Shown: piece after piece, positions 52,557-62,068 of the stretch
Position numbering within the stretch: the stretch's first letter is position 1
Layout: every line of letters begins with the position of its first letter
From: Cyanobacteria bacterium FACHB-DQ100
Lineage (GTDB): Bacteria > Cyanobacteriota > Cyanobacteriia > Leptolyngbyales > Leptolyngbyaceae
Direction of reading: 5' to 3'
DNA: 64,000 nucleotides
Assembly: GCA_014695195.1 (NCBI GenBank)
Contig: JACJNW010000016.1
Span: 1-64,000 of the forward strand
Made by a program: the position numbers and the translations under genes
Notes under the pieces: model-generated
Databases searched by the model: none
What the model was told of the DNA's origin: nothing
The model's input: only the letters and a program-made list of their open reading frames with translations

Positions 52557-53771
52557 GTGCCTTACTTATTGCATGAAATTGAAATTACCCAACCTCTACC
52601 CACCTTAACGCTATCGGAGGCACAGACGGGCATTGGTTTAATCGTTCGTCGCCGCGATCGTGCCATTGGTTTTTTAATGCAGTCGCTTGCCCCAAATAGT
52701 GTGATTCTGCCAGACACGATCGCCGAGTGGATTGCGGCAGAAGTGGGTGAGAAGATTCTGCAAGAGAGCATTGGGGATGAGTTGTCTCTAGATACGAAGC
52801 CAGAAACCCTGCCTACGCTCACCGTTGTCATTTGCACTAAAGATCGCCCAGAAGATTTAGCACGGTGCTTGCAGCATTTACTGGCCCTACAGGGTGATCC
52901 CGCCGCTTTTGAACTGCTTGTGGTAGACAACGCGCCTTCAGATCAGCGAACTGAAACGCTGGTCGCATCGCTGCCTACAGTGCACTACGTGCAAGAGCCT
53001 AAACCGGGTCTTGACTTTGCCCGCAATCGCGCTTTACAGACGGTTCAGACCGAGATGCTGGCGTTTATTGATGATGATGTTGCGGTTGATCGCGGCTGGC
53101 TTGCAGGCCTCCGGAGCGCGATCGCACAGTACCCAGAGGCTGCGGCGTTTACAGGCCTGGTGCTACCCTATGAACTAGCAACCGATGCCCAGGTCTTGTT
53201 TGAGCAAGCGGGCGGCTTTCGGCGCGGATTTGACAGAATTTACTATGGACAATCGGAGCCAGATAATCCCTTTTATCCCTGCGGGTCGGGAATTTTTGGA
53301 GCAGGCTGCAATATGGCATTTCGCCGCGATGCCTTGCTACAACTGGGTGGATTTGATGATGCGTTAGATACGGGGGCACCGCTTCCAGGAGGGGGCGATT
53401 TAGATATCTTTTATCGCGTGGTCAGAGCGGGCTATCCGTTAGTGTATGAGCCGCGCTATCTTGTATTTCATCGCCATCGTCGCGAATATGAAAAGCTACG
53501 GCGACAGTATTGGAGTTGGGGATTAGGATTTATGGCGTTTGTGGTGAAGTCCTGCCAAACCGATCCAGCACTGCGCCCAAGATTTTATAGCCTGATTCGC
53601 TGGTGGTTCAAAGACCAATTCAGGCAACTTCGTAAGAGCTTTAGTCACGATCGCCGGGTTTTACCGCCTGCAATGGTGGTAGCTCAGTTATGGGGTGGCA
53701 TTGAGGGGCTGATGGGTGGATATGGTCGATCTCGCAATCGCATTCAACAAATTCGGAGGCAATTTTCGTGA
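52557..53771 (+). CDS. Family 2 glycosyltransferase with unusual N-terminal domain (paralogue 1)
   Basis: 404 residues from GTG 52557. The GT-A domain starts near residue 87: LTVVICTKDRPEDLARCL, LLVVDNAPS and the metal-binding IDDDV (172-174). The first 80 residues are a separate, conserved-looking domain (LTLSEAQTGIGLIVRRRDRA), also hinted at in the next gene. The C-terminus is helical. Overlaps the next gene by 4 nt. Transfers an unknown sugar to a growing glycan. Confidence 0.9.
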   Translation: MPYLLHEIEITQPLPTLTLSEAQTGIGLIVRRRDRAIGFLMQSLAPNSVILPDTIAEWIAAEVGEKILQESIGDELSLDTKPETLPTLTVVICTKDRPEDLARCLQHLLALQGDPAAFELLVVDNAPSDQRTETLVASLPTVHYVQEPKPGLDFARNRALQTVQTEMLAFIDDDVAVDRGWLAGLRSAIAQYPEAAAFTGLVLPYELATDAQVLFEQAGGFRRGFDRIYYGQSEPDNPFYPCGSGIFGAGCNMAFRRDALLQLGGFDDALDTGAPLPGGGDLDIFYRVVRAGYPLVYEPRYLVFHRHRREYEKLRRQYWSWGLGFMAFVVKSCQTDPALRPRFYSLIRWWFKDQFRQLRKSFSHDRRVLPPAMVVAQLWGGIEGLMGGYGRSRNRIQQIRRQFS

Positions 53772-55120
53772 ACTCTATGGTTCCCTGTCAAATTCTACAC
53801 TTAGATCTGAGCGCAGGCTTTCCAGCAGTGCACTTAGAGCCGGGCTATCAAGGGTTATATGTTGTGTTTTGGTGGCGCAACATTCCGCTTGGTCATCGAA
53901 AGATTCCAGAGTCACTGTTGCCTCTGTCAGAAGCACAACTCACCGATCTTGCTCTGCAAACGATTACCCCAACGATCGGGAGTTATTTGCTCGATCATGG
54001 CTTCAATCCCCCCTTACCAAAAGGTTGCAGAAATGTAATTCCAGCTCCGCCACCTGATTTTGCTACGCTGCAATCGCTCGATCGCCCGTTAGCCTTGCTC
54101 GATCAGATTGCAACAGATCGACGAGTGCCAGATGAAACCATTTCGGTCGTGATTTGCACCCGCGATCGACCTGAACAACTTGAACAATGTCTACGATCGC
54201 TGCAAAGCCTCACTGTTGCGCCAACCGAAATTTTAGTCGTAGACAGCGCTCCTCGTTCAGATGCCACACGCAAGCTGATGGCGCAGTTTCCCCAAGTTCG
54301 ATATGTATTAGAGTCGCAACCGGGCTTAAGTCGAGCGCGAAATACTGGCATTGCTCACAGTTGTGGTGATTTGATTGCGTTTACCGATGATGACGTTGTC
54401 GTACATCCCGATTGGATCTGGCGACTCATGCAAGGCTTTCACAATCCGAACGTGATGGTCGTGCTGGGGTTGGCGATCGCCGCAGAGCTTGAAACTGAGT
54501 CGCAATGGATTTTTGAATCACGTCATAGCTTTAATCGGGGCTATCGCACTCGCGTGTTTGATGCTCAGTTTTTCGAGGGCATGAGATATTGCGGCGCTCC
54601 GGTTTGGGAGCTTGGAGCTGGGGCAAATATGGCAATCCGACGCAAAGCGATCGAGCAAGTCGGTGAGTTTGATCCGCGACTCGGCGCTGGAGCCTCTGGG
54701 TGTAGCGAAGATTCGGAGTTTTGGTATCGGGTTTTAGCCGCAGGCTGGCTATGTTTATATCATCCGACTGCTGTGGTTTACCATTACCATCGGCAAGACA
54801 TGGAGAGCTTGCAGCAACAGATGTATGCCTATATGCGCGGAAATAGTGCTGCATTACTGGTTCAGTTTGAGAAGTATCGACATTGGGGAAATCTGCGGCG
54901 TTTGCTGGCTACATTCAAGGAGCGCACGCTGAGCTTGCTCAAAGGACTGTTTAAGAACCCCACCGCAGAGCAAAGAGCAGAGCGAAGAACAGTGGAGATT
55001 GAGCTTTTGGGCTATCTGGCTGGGGTTGGGTTTTATCTGCGAAACTCTGCACGAAACTCTGCAATTGCGCTCAGCGATGGCAAATCCCAAGCTGAACGTT
55101 CCCTACATCGCTATTCTTGA
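53768..55120 (+). CDS. Family 2 glycosyltransferase (tandem paralogue 2)
   Basis: 450 residues from GTG 53768; the first Met-like ATG is 9 nt later. After about 125 residues of unique N-terminal sequence (DLSAGFPAVHLEPGYQGLYVV) comes a GT2 core: ISVVICTRDRPEQLEQCL, ILVVDSAPRSDAT and FTDDDVVV (207-209). Acceptor-loop segment GAGANMAIRRKAIEQVGEFD. Clear paralogue of the preceding gene in the GT core. Starts inside that gene's stop (GTGA overlap), so translation is coupled. Confidence 0.9.
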   Translation: MNSMVPCQILHLDLSAGFPAVHLEPGYQGLYVVFWWRNIPLGHRKIPESLLPLSEAQLTDLALQTITPTIGSYLLDHGFNPPLPKGCRNVIPAPPPDFATLQSLDRPLALLDQIATDRRVPDETISVVICTRDRPEQLEQCLRSLQSLTVAPTEILVVDSAPRSDATRKLMAQFPQVRYVLESQPGLSRARNTGIAHSCGDLIAFTDDDVVVHPDWIWRLMQGFHNPNVMVVLGLAIAAELETESQWIFESRHSFNRGYRTRVFDAQFFEGMRYCGAPVWELGAGANMAIRRKAIEQVGEFDPRLGAGASGCSEDSEFWYRVLAAGWLCLYHPTAVVYHYHRQDMESLQQQMYAYMRGNSAALLVQFEKYRHWGNLRRLLATFKERTLSLLKGLFKNPTAEQRAERRTVEIELLGYLAGVGFYLRNSARNSAIALSDGKSQAERSLHRYS

Positions 55121-55380
55121 TAATTCGCAGTCGCTTATGCAGACCTATTTACGCTTTATCAAGATATTCGGGCACCTGATCGATGTGCAATGGTATGCCG
55201 CAGAAATAAGTAGCGATCCGAAGAATTGGTCACTGAGATCAGTGTTGTCTGCCTTACCTGCTCTAACCCTGAGTATCCTGCAAAGAAGGCTACCTCACAC
55301 AACTCAGTAATCTGCTGCGTTTCCTAGTCGCATTCGGTAGATTCATACTTTTTGAGTAACTTTACTGCCCCAATTTTCCT

Positions 55381-56136
55381 ATGTCTTCTATGAAAACAAT
55401 GCACAAAGTACCATTACCGCAGTTCTTGTCCCGTAATCCCTTTCCGCATCCGTTGACTCAAGGCTTTTTTTACCGTGAGAAGATGCGGGCAATTTATCAC
55501 ATTGCACCGGATCGATCGCTCCAGTCCATTCTTGAAGTGGGCGGTGGCTCTAGCGGTCTCACTGCGATGCTTTACCCGAATGCTCAGATTACCAATCTTG
55601 ATCTGGACCCTGAGCATGAACACTCGTCCTGTAATCAACAAGCGCGGGTGCGGTTTGTCTGTGGTGATGCAACTGCACTGCCGTTTGCAGACCATAGCTT
55701 TGATGCAGTGACAATGTTTGATGTGCTAGAACATATCCCCGACCACAAAACTGCCATCCTAGAAGCACAGCGTGTTCTCAAGCCAGGTGGATTTTTGCTA
55801 ATTAGCACTCCAAATGAAAACTGGCGATTTCCTTACTACCGCTTCATGAAACCCATCTGCCCGGAAGACAAAGAAGTGATGGCAGATTGGGGGCATGTGC
55901 GGCGCGGCTACACGATCGAGCAGCTACAAGACTTAATCGCACTTCCTTGTCAAAAGACTGCGACGTTTATTAATCCTCTCACGATCGTCGGGCATGATAT
56001 TGCTTTTTCACGCTTATCACGCTACACCCGTCAGGCACTCTGTACGCTGCTTAGTCCATTAATGTGGATAGGCCATTGGCTGCATCGACCTGAATCCAAG
56101 GGAACAGAAACAGCTTCGATGTGGCAAAAAATCTAA
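55381..56136 (+). CDS. SAM-dependent methyltransferase in the polysaccharide cluster
   Basis: 251 residues. Motif I ILEVGGGSSGLTAML, motif II ITNLDLDPEH, motif post-I FVCGDATALPFADHSFDAV, then VLKPGGFLLISTPNENWRFP. This is a Methyltransf_11-type enzyme that could methylate a sugar or lipid carrier. Followed by the GT4 gene after 10 nt; 260 nt separate it from the preceding GT2 gene. Confidence 0.88.
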   Translation: MSSMKTMHKVPLPQFLSRNPFPHPLTQGFFYREKMRAIYHIAPDRSLQSILEVGGGSSGLTAMLYPNAQITNLDLDPEHEHSSCNQQARVRFVCGDATALPFADHSFDAVTMFDVLEHIPDHKTAILEAQRVLKPGGFLLISTPNENWRFPYYRFMKPICPEDKEVMADWGHVRRGYTIEQLQDLIALPCQKTATFINPLTIVGHDIAFSRLSRYTRQALCTLLSPLMWIGHWLHRPESKGTETASMWQKI

Positions 56137-56146
56137 GGAGCAGCAC

Positions 56147-57544
56147 ATGACAGCAAGCTCTCCAACTCAAAATTCTCCAACTCAAAACTCCCTAACTCAA
56201 CCAACGATCGCACTGTTGCCTTGGGGAGATCTGATTGAAGACTTTCTCAACAGCATTGGGGTTTCTTTGGATTCATTTTGTACGCAAATGACGGGAGGTT
56301 GGCTGTTTGGCTATGTTGAAGCGCTTAAACGAGTGGGTGTGCGAACCGTGGTTTTTTGCATCTCAAACCAGGTCACACAGCCAGAACGACGAATTCACCA
56401 GCCGACCGGAGCAACGCTTTGCTTCTTGCCTGCCTCAAAGCTCCACAGTGTCGCACGTCGTCCCATGCGTCATCCTTATGGCTGGACGATCGAGGAAACT
56501 TTCGGCAAGCAACCTCGGTCGCGTCGTCCAGCATTAAAACTGCTGAAAGATATTGCGCCGTATCTGGCAACGCCTCTTTTGTCTTTAGCAGAGGAGTTAA
56601 GGCGTGAACAGTGTCAAGCGATTCTTTGCCAGGAATACGAATATGCTCGATTTGATCTAAGTGTGCTGCTGGGACAATGGTTGCGGTTGCCTGTATTTGC
56701 AACCTTTCAGGGTGGTGATTTTCAGTTGAGCCGCTTAGAACGGTTTGTCCGTCCGTCTTCTCTTCATCACTCTGCTGGACTGATTGTGGCAACTCAAACG
56801 GAAATTCAAAGGTTGCAGCAACGCTACCGCATGCCAGGGGCAAAAATTGCACAAATTTTCAATCCAATGGACGTGCAGGAGTGGCGATCCAGCGATCGCC
56901 ACTCCTGCCGCGCTGCGCTCGGTCTCCCCATCGAAGCGGATGTCGTCATCAGTCACGGGCGGATTGATTTGCACCGCAAAGGATTAGACATTTTGATCGC
57001 AGCTTGGGAGCAGTTATGTCAGAAATACCCGCACCGGGATTTGCGGCTTGTGCTAGTGGGCACGGGGAGCGATGCACAAGCATTAAGTGACTTAATCGCC
57101 GCGAAGCAACTGCGCGGAGTTTTGTGGATCAACGAATACGTGCGCGATCGCGGCTTAATTCAGCAGTATCTTTCGGCGGCGGATCTTTACACACTGGCAT
57201 CGCGTCACGAAGGGTTTCCAGTTGCACCGATCGAGGCAATGGCATTAGGCTTGCCGATTGTTGCCACCGATGCACCCGGCATTCCGGACATTCTCATCGA
57301 GCAGGAAAACTCTGGTGGGCTGATCGTGCCGCGTGAAGATGCCTCTGCACTGATGCAGGGCCTTGATCGTGTCTTAAACGAGCCAGAGTTGAGGACTCAA
57401 CTAGGAGCGCGATCGCGTCAGCGAGCAGAACAAGCCTTCTCACTCGAAGCGATCGGTCAACAATTGAAACAAGTTCTGTTTCCGCACCGATTGCTTGATC
57501 AAACGGATGAGAGTTACGAAGGCTCAAGAAGGTTAGGAGAATAG
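56147..57544 (+). CDS. Family 4 glycosyltransferase
   Basis: 465 residues. GT-B fold. The C-terminal donor-binding domain has ISHGRIDLHRKGLDILI, VLVGTGSDAQAL, LYTLASRHEGFPVAPIEAMALGLPIVATDAPGIPDI (the E-x7-E region of GT4) and REDASALMQGLDR. The N-terminal acceptor domain starts LLPWGDLIEDFLNSIGVSL. A Gln/Ser/Thr repeat (SPTQNSPTQNSLTQ) opens the protein. Transfers a sugar from a nucleotide donor to the local glycan. Confidence 0.92.
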   Translation: MTASSPTQNSPTQNSLTQPTIALLPWGDLIEDFLNSIGVSLDSFCTQMTGGWLFGYVEALKRVGVRTVVFCISNQVTQPERRIHQPTGATLCFLPASKLHSVARRPMRHPYGWTIEETFGKQPRSRRPALKLLKDIAPYLATPLLSLAEELRREQCQAILCQEYEYARFDLSVLLGQWLRLPVFATFQGGDFQLSRLERFVRPSSLHHSAGLIVATQTEIQRLQQRYRMPGAKIAQIFNPMDVQEWRSSDRHSCRAALGLPIEADVVISHGRIDLHRKGLDILIAAWEQLCQKYPHRDLRLVLVGTGSDAQALSDLIAAKQLRGVLWINEYVRDRGLIQQYLSAADLYTLASRHEGFPVAPIEAMALGLPIVATDAPGIPDILIEQENSGGLIVPREDASALMQGLDRVLNEPELRTQLGARSRQRAEQAFSLEAIGQQLKQVLFPHRLLDQTDESYEGSRRLGE

Positions 57545-57551
57545 TCTGGCA

Positions 57552-57910
57552 TCAAACAAAAGCTAGCTTGCGTCGTCGTGTCGCCTTGTAGTGGTGCACA
57601 AAATGTAGTGATACACAAAATTCCAAATGGCTGAAATGTGGTTGCCTAACTTTTTCGAGAACGACAAGCACTTTCTGACCAACCGGGACACCCGTTATAA
57701 CTGTCAACCCACCGTCTTTACCGACACTGCGATGTCGTTTCCTGGGTAGCACTGCACCATAAGCGCTCCAATGGTCAGTGTAAATCACCGCGCATTGCCG
57801 GTATACAGGCGGCATCGAGTCCCACAACGCTTGAGCCGATACCGCACTCCGATCTCCCAACTGGGTCCCAACGATCTCTCGCGTTTGAGCATTGTCGTCG
57901 TGAGTGACTT
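57552..57910 (-). pseudogene. IS1-family transposase remnant
   Basis: A truncated, rearranged piece of an IS1-type DDE transposase. Recognisable segments are DNAQTREIVGTQLGDRS and SMPPVYRQCAVIYTDHWSAYGAVLPRKRHRSVGKDGGLT in one frame, then RVSRLVRKCLSFSKKLGNHISAIWNF in another. The piece between them (YIERxNNTLRQ in intact transposases) is missing. The N-terminal DNA-binding part (about 100 residues) is absent too, so the element is dead. It separates the GT4 gene from the autokinase gene. Confidence 0.85.
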
Positions 57911-57989
57911 CCACTCAAAACCTCTTTGATGCCACGCCCTATTCTATCCTGCCCTGAAGGGCACTACCTCATTGAGATGCTTGCGTAGG

Positions 57990-60050
57990 TCACGAATAAC
58001 TTGCTAAGGACGAGTTCGATCGATACGCATAAGGGCTTCCCTGAGCTTCTACGCCATTGAGTACCAAGCCAAGTAATCTCGCTTGATGCTGCGTTAACTG
58101 CTCTAGACTATCATTCACGGCATTCCGGGCACTAAAACCTGGACGAACCACAAATAGCACGTAAGGCACGATCGCAGCCATCAGCGCAGTTTCGCTAGTT
58201 GAGCTAACAGGCGCACTATCGACTAAAACATAGTCATAATCGTTCTGTGCTTCTGCTGCTGCTAAGTAGCGCTCAAACCGTCCTCGCGTTACCAGATCGA
58301 CAATCTTCCCTTGATGTGGCATTGTTGGCACAAAGTCCAGATTCGGCTGCAACGACACCACGTGACCACTCAGAGCACGATCGTTCTGGAAGTTGCCTAA
58401 AGCATTGTGCGGATATCCAAGTTGATGGCTTAACTCGGCTTTACGGAAATCTCCATCGACAAGCAATACTCTAAACCCTAAATCGGTTAAAGCATAAGCA
58501 AGCTGGAGAGTGATTGTTGTTTTTCCCTCATCCGCCATCCCACTGGTAATTAACAGACGCGGACTCCTGAGCGGTTGCAAACTCACGGCTGATGCCAAGC
58601 GCTGAAACTCAATCTCGCTTTCAGTGCCTAGATTCGGGTCGATCGACAATCGCTTGAACATCGGAATCCGAGCCACTAAAGCAAATTTCATCGACTGCAA
58701 ATCTTTCGGGCTGAGCAGCGGGTTACGAGCCTCCAGAAGTAACAGCAGCGCTATACTACCGATGATTGAAGCCAGGATCGCATTGATCAACATGATCGAC
58801 CTTTTCGGGCTAGTTGGCTTCGGATCAACTACAGGTGCATTTAATTCCTGAATATTGGGATAAGCATTAAAAGCATCTAGATTCGACTGCTGCACCTGAG
58901 CCACTAGCCCTTTGTACAACCCTTCCGTCGCATCTGCTTGTCGCTGCAATGCGGCTAACTTAGCTTGATTCGCAGGAAGCGCGGACAACGATCGTCGTCG
59001 TTGTGCGATCTGTCGCCGCAGTTGTTCAGCGCGTTGCTGTTGTCCATTCGCATCGCTTTCTGATAACACCAACTGCTGAATTAATTCAGCGCGTCCTTCT
59101 GCTCCGGTTGTGAAGTTGGTATTAGCGTTAATCCGTCCTGCTGCCTGCCCAACATACTGCTGGAGTTGAGACCGGAGACTATTGCGCTCAGCCAGTGCTC
59201 TTTGAACTTGAGGAGTACGATCGGTAAAGGTCGCTCTCAATCTACCTAGCGTCGTTTCTACTTCGGTAAGCTTACTGCGAATTTGCTTGTAATCTTCGTT
59301 TTGATCCAACCCCAACGCTTGAACTGCGGCAGCGGAAGATAAATTTAATCGGGCTGCTAGCGTATTAGCACGATATCGGTTTGCTCTTGCTTCGGCTTCG
59401 GCTTGAGCTTGTTCAGTCTCTAACGTATTGATGGCTGTAACCAGCCCTTTGGTTTGCTCTTCATCATTGACCAAACCCGTAGCCTGCTTAAATCGCGCTA
59501 ACTCAGTCTGTGCTTTCAGCAGTCTTTGTCGGGCTTGTTCAAGCTGTCTTTGCGTCGTCGCATCACGTGCAGTGCTGTTTGCCTGCCGCAGTTCGCCAAG
59601 GCGCTGCTTGTAAGCATTAAGAATCGCGATCGTTCGTTGTTTCGCAACTTCTGGACTCGATCCAGTCACTGCTAGCTCCATAATGCTCGTCTGATCTAAG
59701 GTCGTCACGCTGAAGTACTGCCCATAGTGGCGCGGTTTGTCTGACCCAGTACGCTCTGGATCAGCCTTCCAGGCTTTTTCGAGTAAAGCATCACTCGACA
59801 ACACCGCTTGCTGAATCTTGAGCGGGTTAATTTGAGATGAAAAGCTTGGATCACTCTCTCGATAAGAGCCAAGTGTGCCTAGGTTAGCATCCAGGTTCCC
59901 GCCATTTGTTAGGGGTAGAATGAGTTGAGCCGTTGCTGTCCAGCTTTTAGGAGTGGTTGTGATCGCAGCGATTGCTGCGGCTGCGACAAGTGCATTAAGG
60001 CCGAGCAGCGCTTTCCAATGCCTAGAAGCAATCGATACTACTTTTTTCAT
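57990..60050 (-). CDS. Polysaccharide co-polymerase / bacterial tyrosine autokinase (Wzc-like)
   Basis: 686 residues. A Wzz-type domain with a membrane helix near the N-terminus (ALLGLNALVAAAAIAAI) and one near residue 420 flanks a long periplasmic coiled coil. The cytoplasmic C-terminal half is a BY-kinase: Walker A GMADEGKTT (504-512), Walker A' VLLVDGD (527-533) and Walker B VLVDSAP. The tyrosine cluster at the end is short (SPYAYRSNSSLASYS). It regulates chain length and export of surface polysaccharide. Divergent from the polymerase gene. Confidence 0.92.
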   Translation of the reverse strand: MKKVVSIASRHWKALLGLNALVAAAAIAAITTTPKSWTATAQLILPLTNGGNLDANLGTLGSYRESDPSFSSQINPLKIQQAVLSSDALLEKAWKADPERTGSDKPRHYGQYFSVTTLDQTSIMELAVTGSSPEVAKQRTIAILNAYKQRLGELRQANSTARDATTQRQLEQARQRLLKAQTELARFKQATGLVNDEEQTKGLVTAINTLETEQAQAEAEARANRYRANTLAARLNLSSAAAVQALGLDQNEDYKQIRSKLTEVETTLGRLRATFTDRTPQVQRALAERNSLRSQLQQYVGQAAGRINANTNFTTGAEGRAELIQQLVLSESDANGQQQRAEQLRRQIAQRRRSLSALPANQAKLAALQRQADATEGLYKGLVAQVQQSNLDAFNAYPNIQELNAPVVDPKPTSPKRSIMLINAILASIIGSIALLLLLEARNPLLSPKDLQSMKFALVARIPMFKRLSIDPNLGTESEIEFQRLASAVSLQPLRSPRLLITSGMADEGKTTITLQLAYALTDLGFRVLLVDGDFRKAELSHQLGYPHNALGNFQNDRALSGHVVSLQPNLDFVPTMPHQGKIVDLVTRGRFERYLAAAEAQNDYDYVLVDSAPVSSTSETALMAAIVPYVLFVVRPGFSARNAVNDSLEQLTQHQARLLGLVLNGVEAQGSPYAYRSNSSLASYS

Positions 60051-60254
60051 GCGATCGCTCCTAGAAGATTCTCAGGTATCCAAATATAGCAAATCATAGT
60101 CAAGCAACAACAATTCCAAGTAATTTGTTAGCTCACTGAGTTAGGAAGAGGGTTGCGCTTTTCAAACAATTTTTCAAACAAATTGTTCCACGAGTGTTCT
60201 TTACAGATATTTCTTACAGGTGAATGTCTCTCATTCCCCTACTTCCGCAGATGA

Positions 60255-60283
60255 TTGACAAGTCTAGAGTTGCTTTATATTTT
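60255..60283 (+). promoter_or_regulatory. Sigma-70-type promoter candidate
   Basis: TTGACA at 60255-60260, a 17-nt spacer and TATTTT at 60278-60283 (or TATATT after 15 nt). It would drive transcription toward the terminator-like hairpin at 60392-60424 and the polymerase gene. Confidence 0.5.
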
Positions 60284-60391
60284 ATGAAGAATGTTACTGT
60301 TTTCAATATGCAAATAGATAGAAATTTTTTGTTCCAGTAAGACCAACCTTTGTCAGCAGTAGCCAAATAACCTGAGTTTGGGAGTCACTCA

Positions 60392-60424
60392 AGCCCGATC
60401 AATGTATCGATCGGCTGATTTTTT
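60392..60424 (+). terminator. Terminator-like hairpin upstream of the polymerase gene
   Basis: AGCCCGATC pairs with GATCGGCT (one bulge) and is followed by GATTTTTT. It is in the plus orientation where no complete plus-strand gene precedes it, so it is a candidate attenuator or the end of a small RNA. Confidence 0.6.
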
Positions 60425-60563
60425 CAATTTAGTTTAAAGCTACCCTTTCCAGACCAGTAGAACTGCTTTGCCTTGGTATGAGGTCTTCCTGATCGCGCTC
60501 GTTCTCTATCTAAAGTAATAGAGTAATCCTTTAATCACTAACCGGAATTTTTTTAAAACCCGT

Positions 60564-61895
60564 ATGTTCGATCTGCCTTCGATCAAACCGAAGTTTATCA
60601 CTCAAGGAATGAGTCCTTTGTCGCGCTCTGAGCGCGTAATCTACTGGACAATCATTCTCACACCGCTTTGGTGGTTACTGGGAATTCAGCCCCTTTTCTA
60701 TCCTGCTCTTGTCATTGGCTTGTTAGCCGTTCACTTTAGCCTTGATCACTTGATTCAAAAGTCATTACCCAACTATGTGTGGGCTTGGTTAGCGATGTCG
60801 ATCGCAATGCTTTGGACGGCAGCACTGGGGATCAACGACATGGGGTTTGATTTGATGGTCGCAGCGGCAGCAGTAGTGACATTTGCAAAAAGCTACTTTC
60901 TCATTTTTGCTTGTCTTGCTTTGCCGTTTTTCAATCGGTTACGAGTCGAGATTGTGACGCGAGCGATCGCCTGGATGTCAGCAGGCTATTTGGTGACGAT
61001 CAGCATTCAAGTTGCCATGCTGATTCTCAACATTGGCGGCGATGGTTACACACCACCATTGGCGCGGTTGCTTCCGGGGGATAAGGGTAGCTTGCGGGTA
61101 ATGTTTGCAGATTTAGCGCCGTTTTTTGGGGTGCCATTGCCCAGAACGGTTCTCTACACACCTGATCCCCCAATTTTAGGACTGTGTTCGCTTTTGTGTT
61201 TTTTGATTTGTTTAGGAGAGCGCGATCAACAACTCCGACGTTTCGCCCTACTTGGTGCAGTTGCCGGATTGACCGTGAGCGCAAGTCGGAGTGCCTGGAT
61301 TTGTTTGCCGATTGCTTTGTTGGTTGGTGCTTGTCTTGAAAGTGGATTGTTTCGCCAGCTTTCGCTGTGGAGTATGACAGCGACCCTGATGGGATGCAGC
61401 ATCTTTGGTTTGACGATCGAGGAACTCTTGCGTAAGCCTGCCGAGGGTTTTACACAGGTGCGTGCATCTTCTTCGCAGGAACGTGCGATCGTGGTGCGCG
61501 AAACGCTTGAGGCTTGGCAGCAGTCTCCTTGGATTGGCTGGGGTGTAATCCGAGGGAAAGCGCACCTCTACGAAGATGTCTACATTACGCTGGGTTCATT
61601 CTCGACCTATGCGGCTGTTCTATATTTGAATGGCATCGTAGGATTTATCGCTTTGATCGCTGCAATGCTTCTGACTCTTTTTGCAGCTTATGCGACTGCC
61701 ATTCGAGGTAGCGCGAATTGTAAATGGGCATTCGCGGGGCTAATTGCACTCTATATTGCTTGTAATGCCACTCCGCTTAGCTGGATGGCAGTCAATCTGT
61801 GGTTTTTCTTTGTCTGGTTAGGAGCGGTACTGTGTGAAGCAGAATGTCAGCACGTTCGCTTCACAAGCTGGGATCAGCTATCTGGACAAGGTTAA
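60564..61895 (+). CDS. O-antigen ligase/polymerase family membrane protein
   Basis: 443 residues with about 10-11 membrane segments. The Wzy_C/O-antigen-ligase-like region lies near residues 300-370 (ERAIVVRETLEAWQQSPWIGWGVIRGK ... YITLGSFSTYAAVLYLNGIVG), with the SRSAW-type motif at TVSASRSAWICLP. It polymerises or ligates polysaccharide repeat units at the periplasmic face. The gene is divergent from the autokinase gene, which usually controls such polymerases. Confidence 0.85.
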   Translation: MFDLPSIKPKFITQGMSPLSRSERVIYWTIILTPLWWLLGIQPLFYPALVIGLLAVHFSLDHLIQKSLPNYVWAWLAMSIAMLWTAALGINDMGFDLMVAAAAVVTFAKSYFLIFACLALPFFNRLRVEIVTRAIAWMSAGYLVTISIQVAMLILNIGGDGYTPPLARLLPGDKGSLRVMFADLAPFFGVPLPRTVLYTPDPPILGLCSLLCFLICLGERDQQLRRFALLGAVAGLTVSASRSAWICLPIALLVGACLESGLFRQLSLWSMTATLMGCSIFGLTIEELLRKPAEGFTQVRASSSQERAIVVRETLEAWQQSPWIGWGVIRGKAHLYEDVYITLGSFSTYAAVLYLNGIVGFIALIAAMLLTLFAAYATAIRGSANCKWAFAGLIALYIACNATPLSWMAVNLWFFFVWLGAVLCEAECQHVRFTSWDQLSGQG

Positions 61896-61963
61896 TTCGG
61901 ACTCACTCACGCTCATCTACCCAGGTTGCTCCCTCAATTCCTACAGACTCGCTACAAATTCGG

Positions 61964-62019
61964 GTAAAGACACGAACACCGTAGATGCAGTAAAGCACCT
62001 ACGGTGTTCGTGTCTTTAC
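61964..62019. terminator. Long perfect hairpin between convergent genes
   Basis: A 21-nt arm (61964-61984) is exactly complementary to 61999-62019; three more pairs (TGC/GCA) extend the stem past one mismatch to a 6-nt loop. It lies 69 nt past the polymerase stop. It has no U-tract, so it may end transcripts by blocking or processing, or protect the mRNA 3' end. Confidence 0.6.
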
Positions 62020-62068
62020 GAGAGATTCGCGCCCTTATGGGGTACACGAAGCATCAGTGTGGTGCGTC

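Larger units (their letters stand above)
60051..60563. other. 513-nt divergent gap (autokinase / polymerase genes)
   Basis: No gene is seen, but it holds a promoter-like pair and a terminator-like hairpin in the plus orientation, annotated separately. The rest is AT-rich and otherwise featureless. Confidence 0.5.

Noticed and set aside
55077-55310. Open frame of 77 residues between the second GT2 and the methyltransferase genes
   Set aside because: It overlaps the GT2 3' end, has no ribosome-binding site and no recognisable family; it may be a decayed tail but coding cannot be supported.
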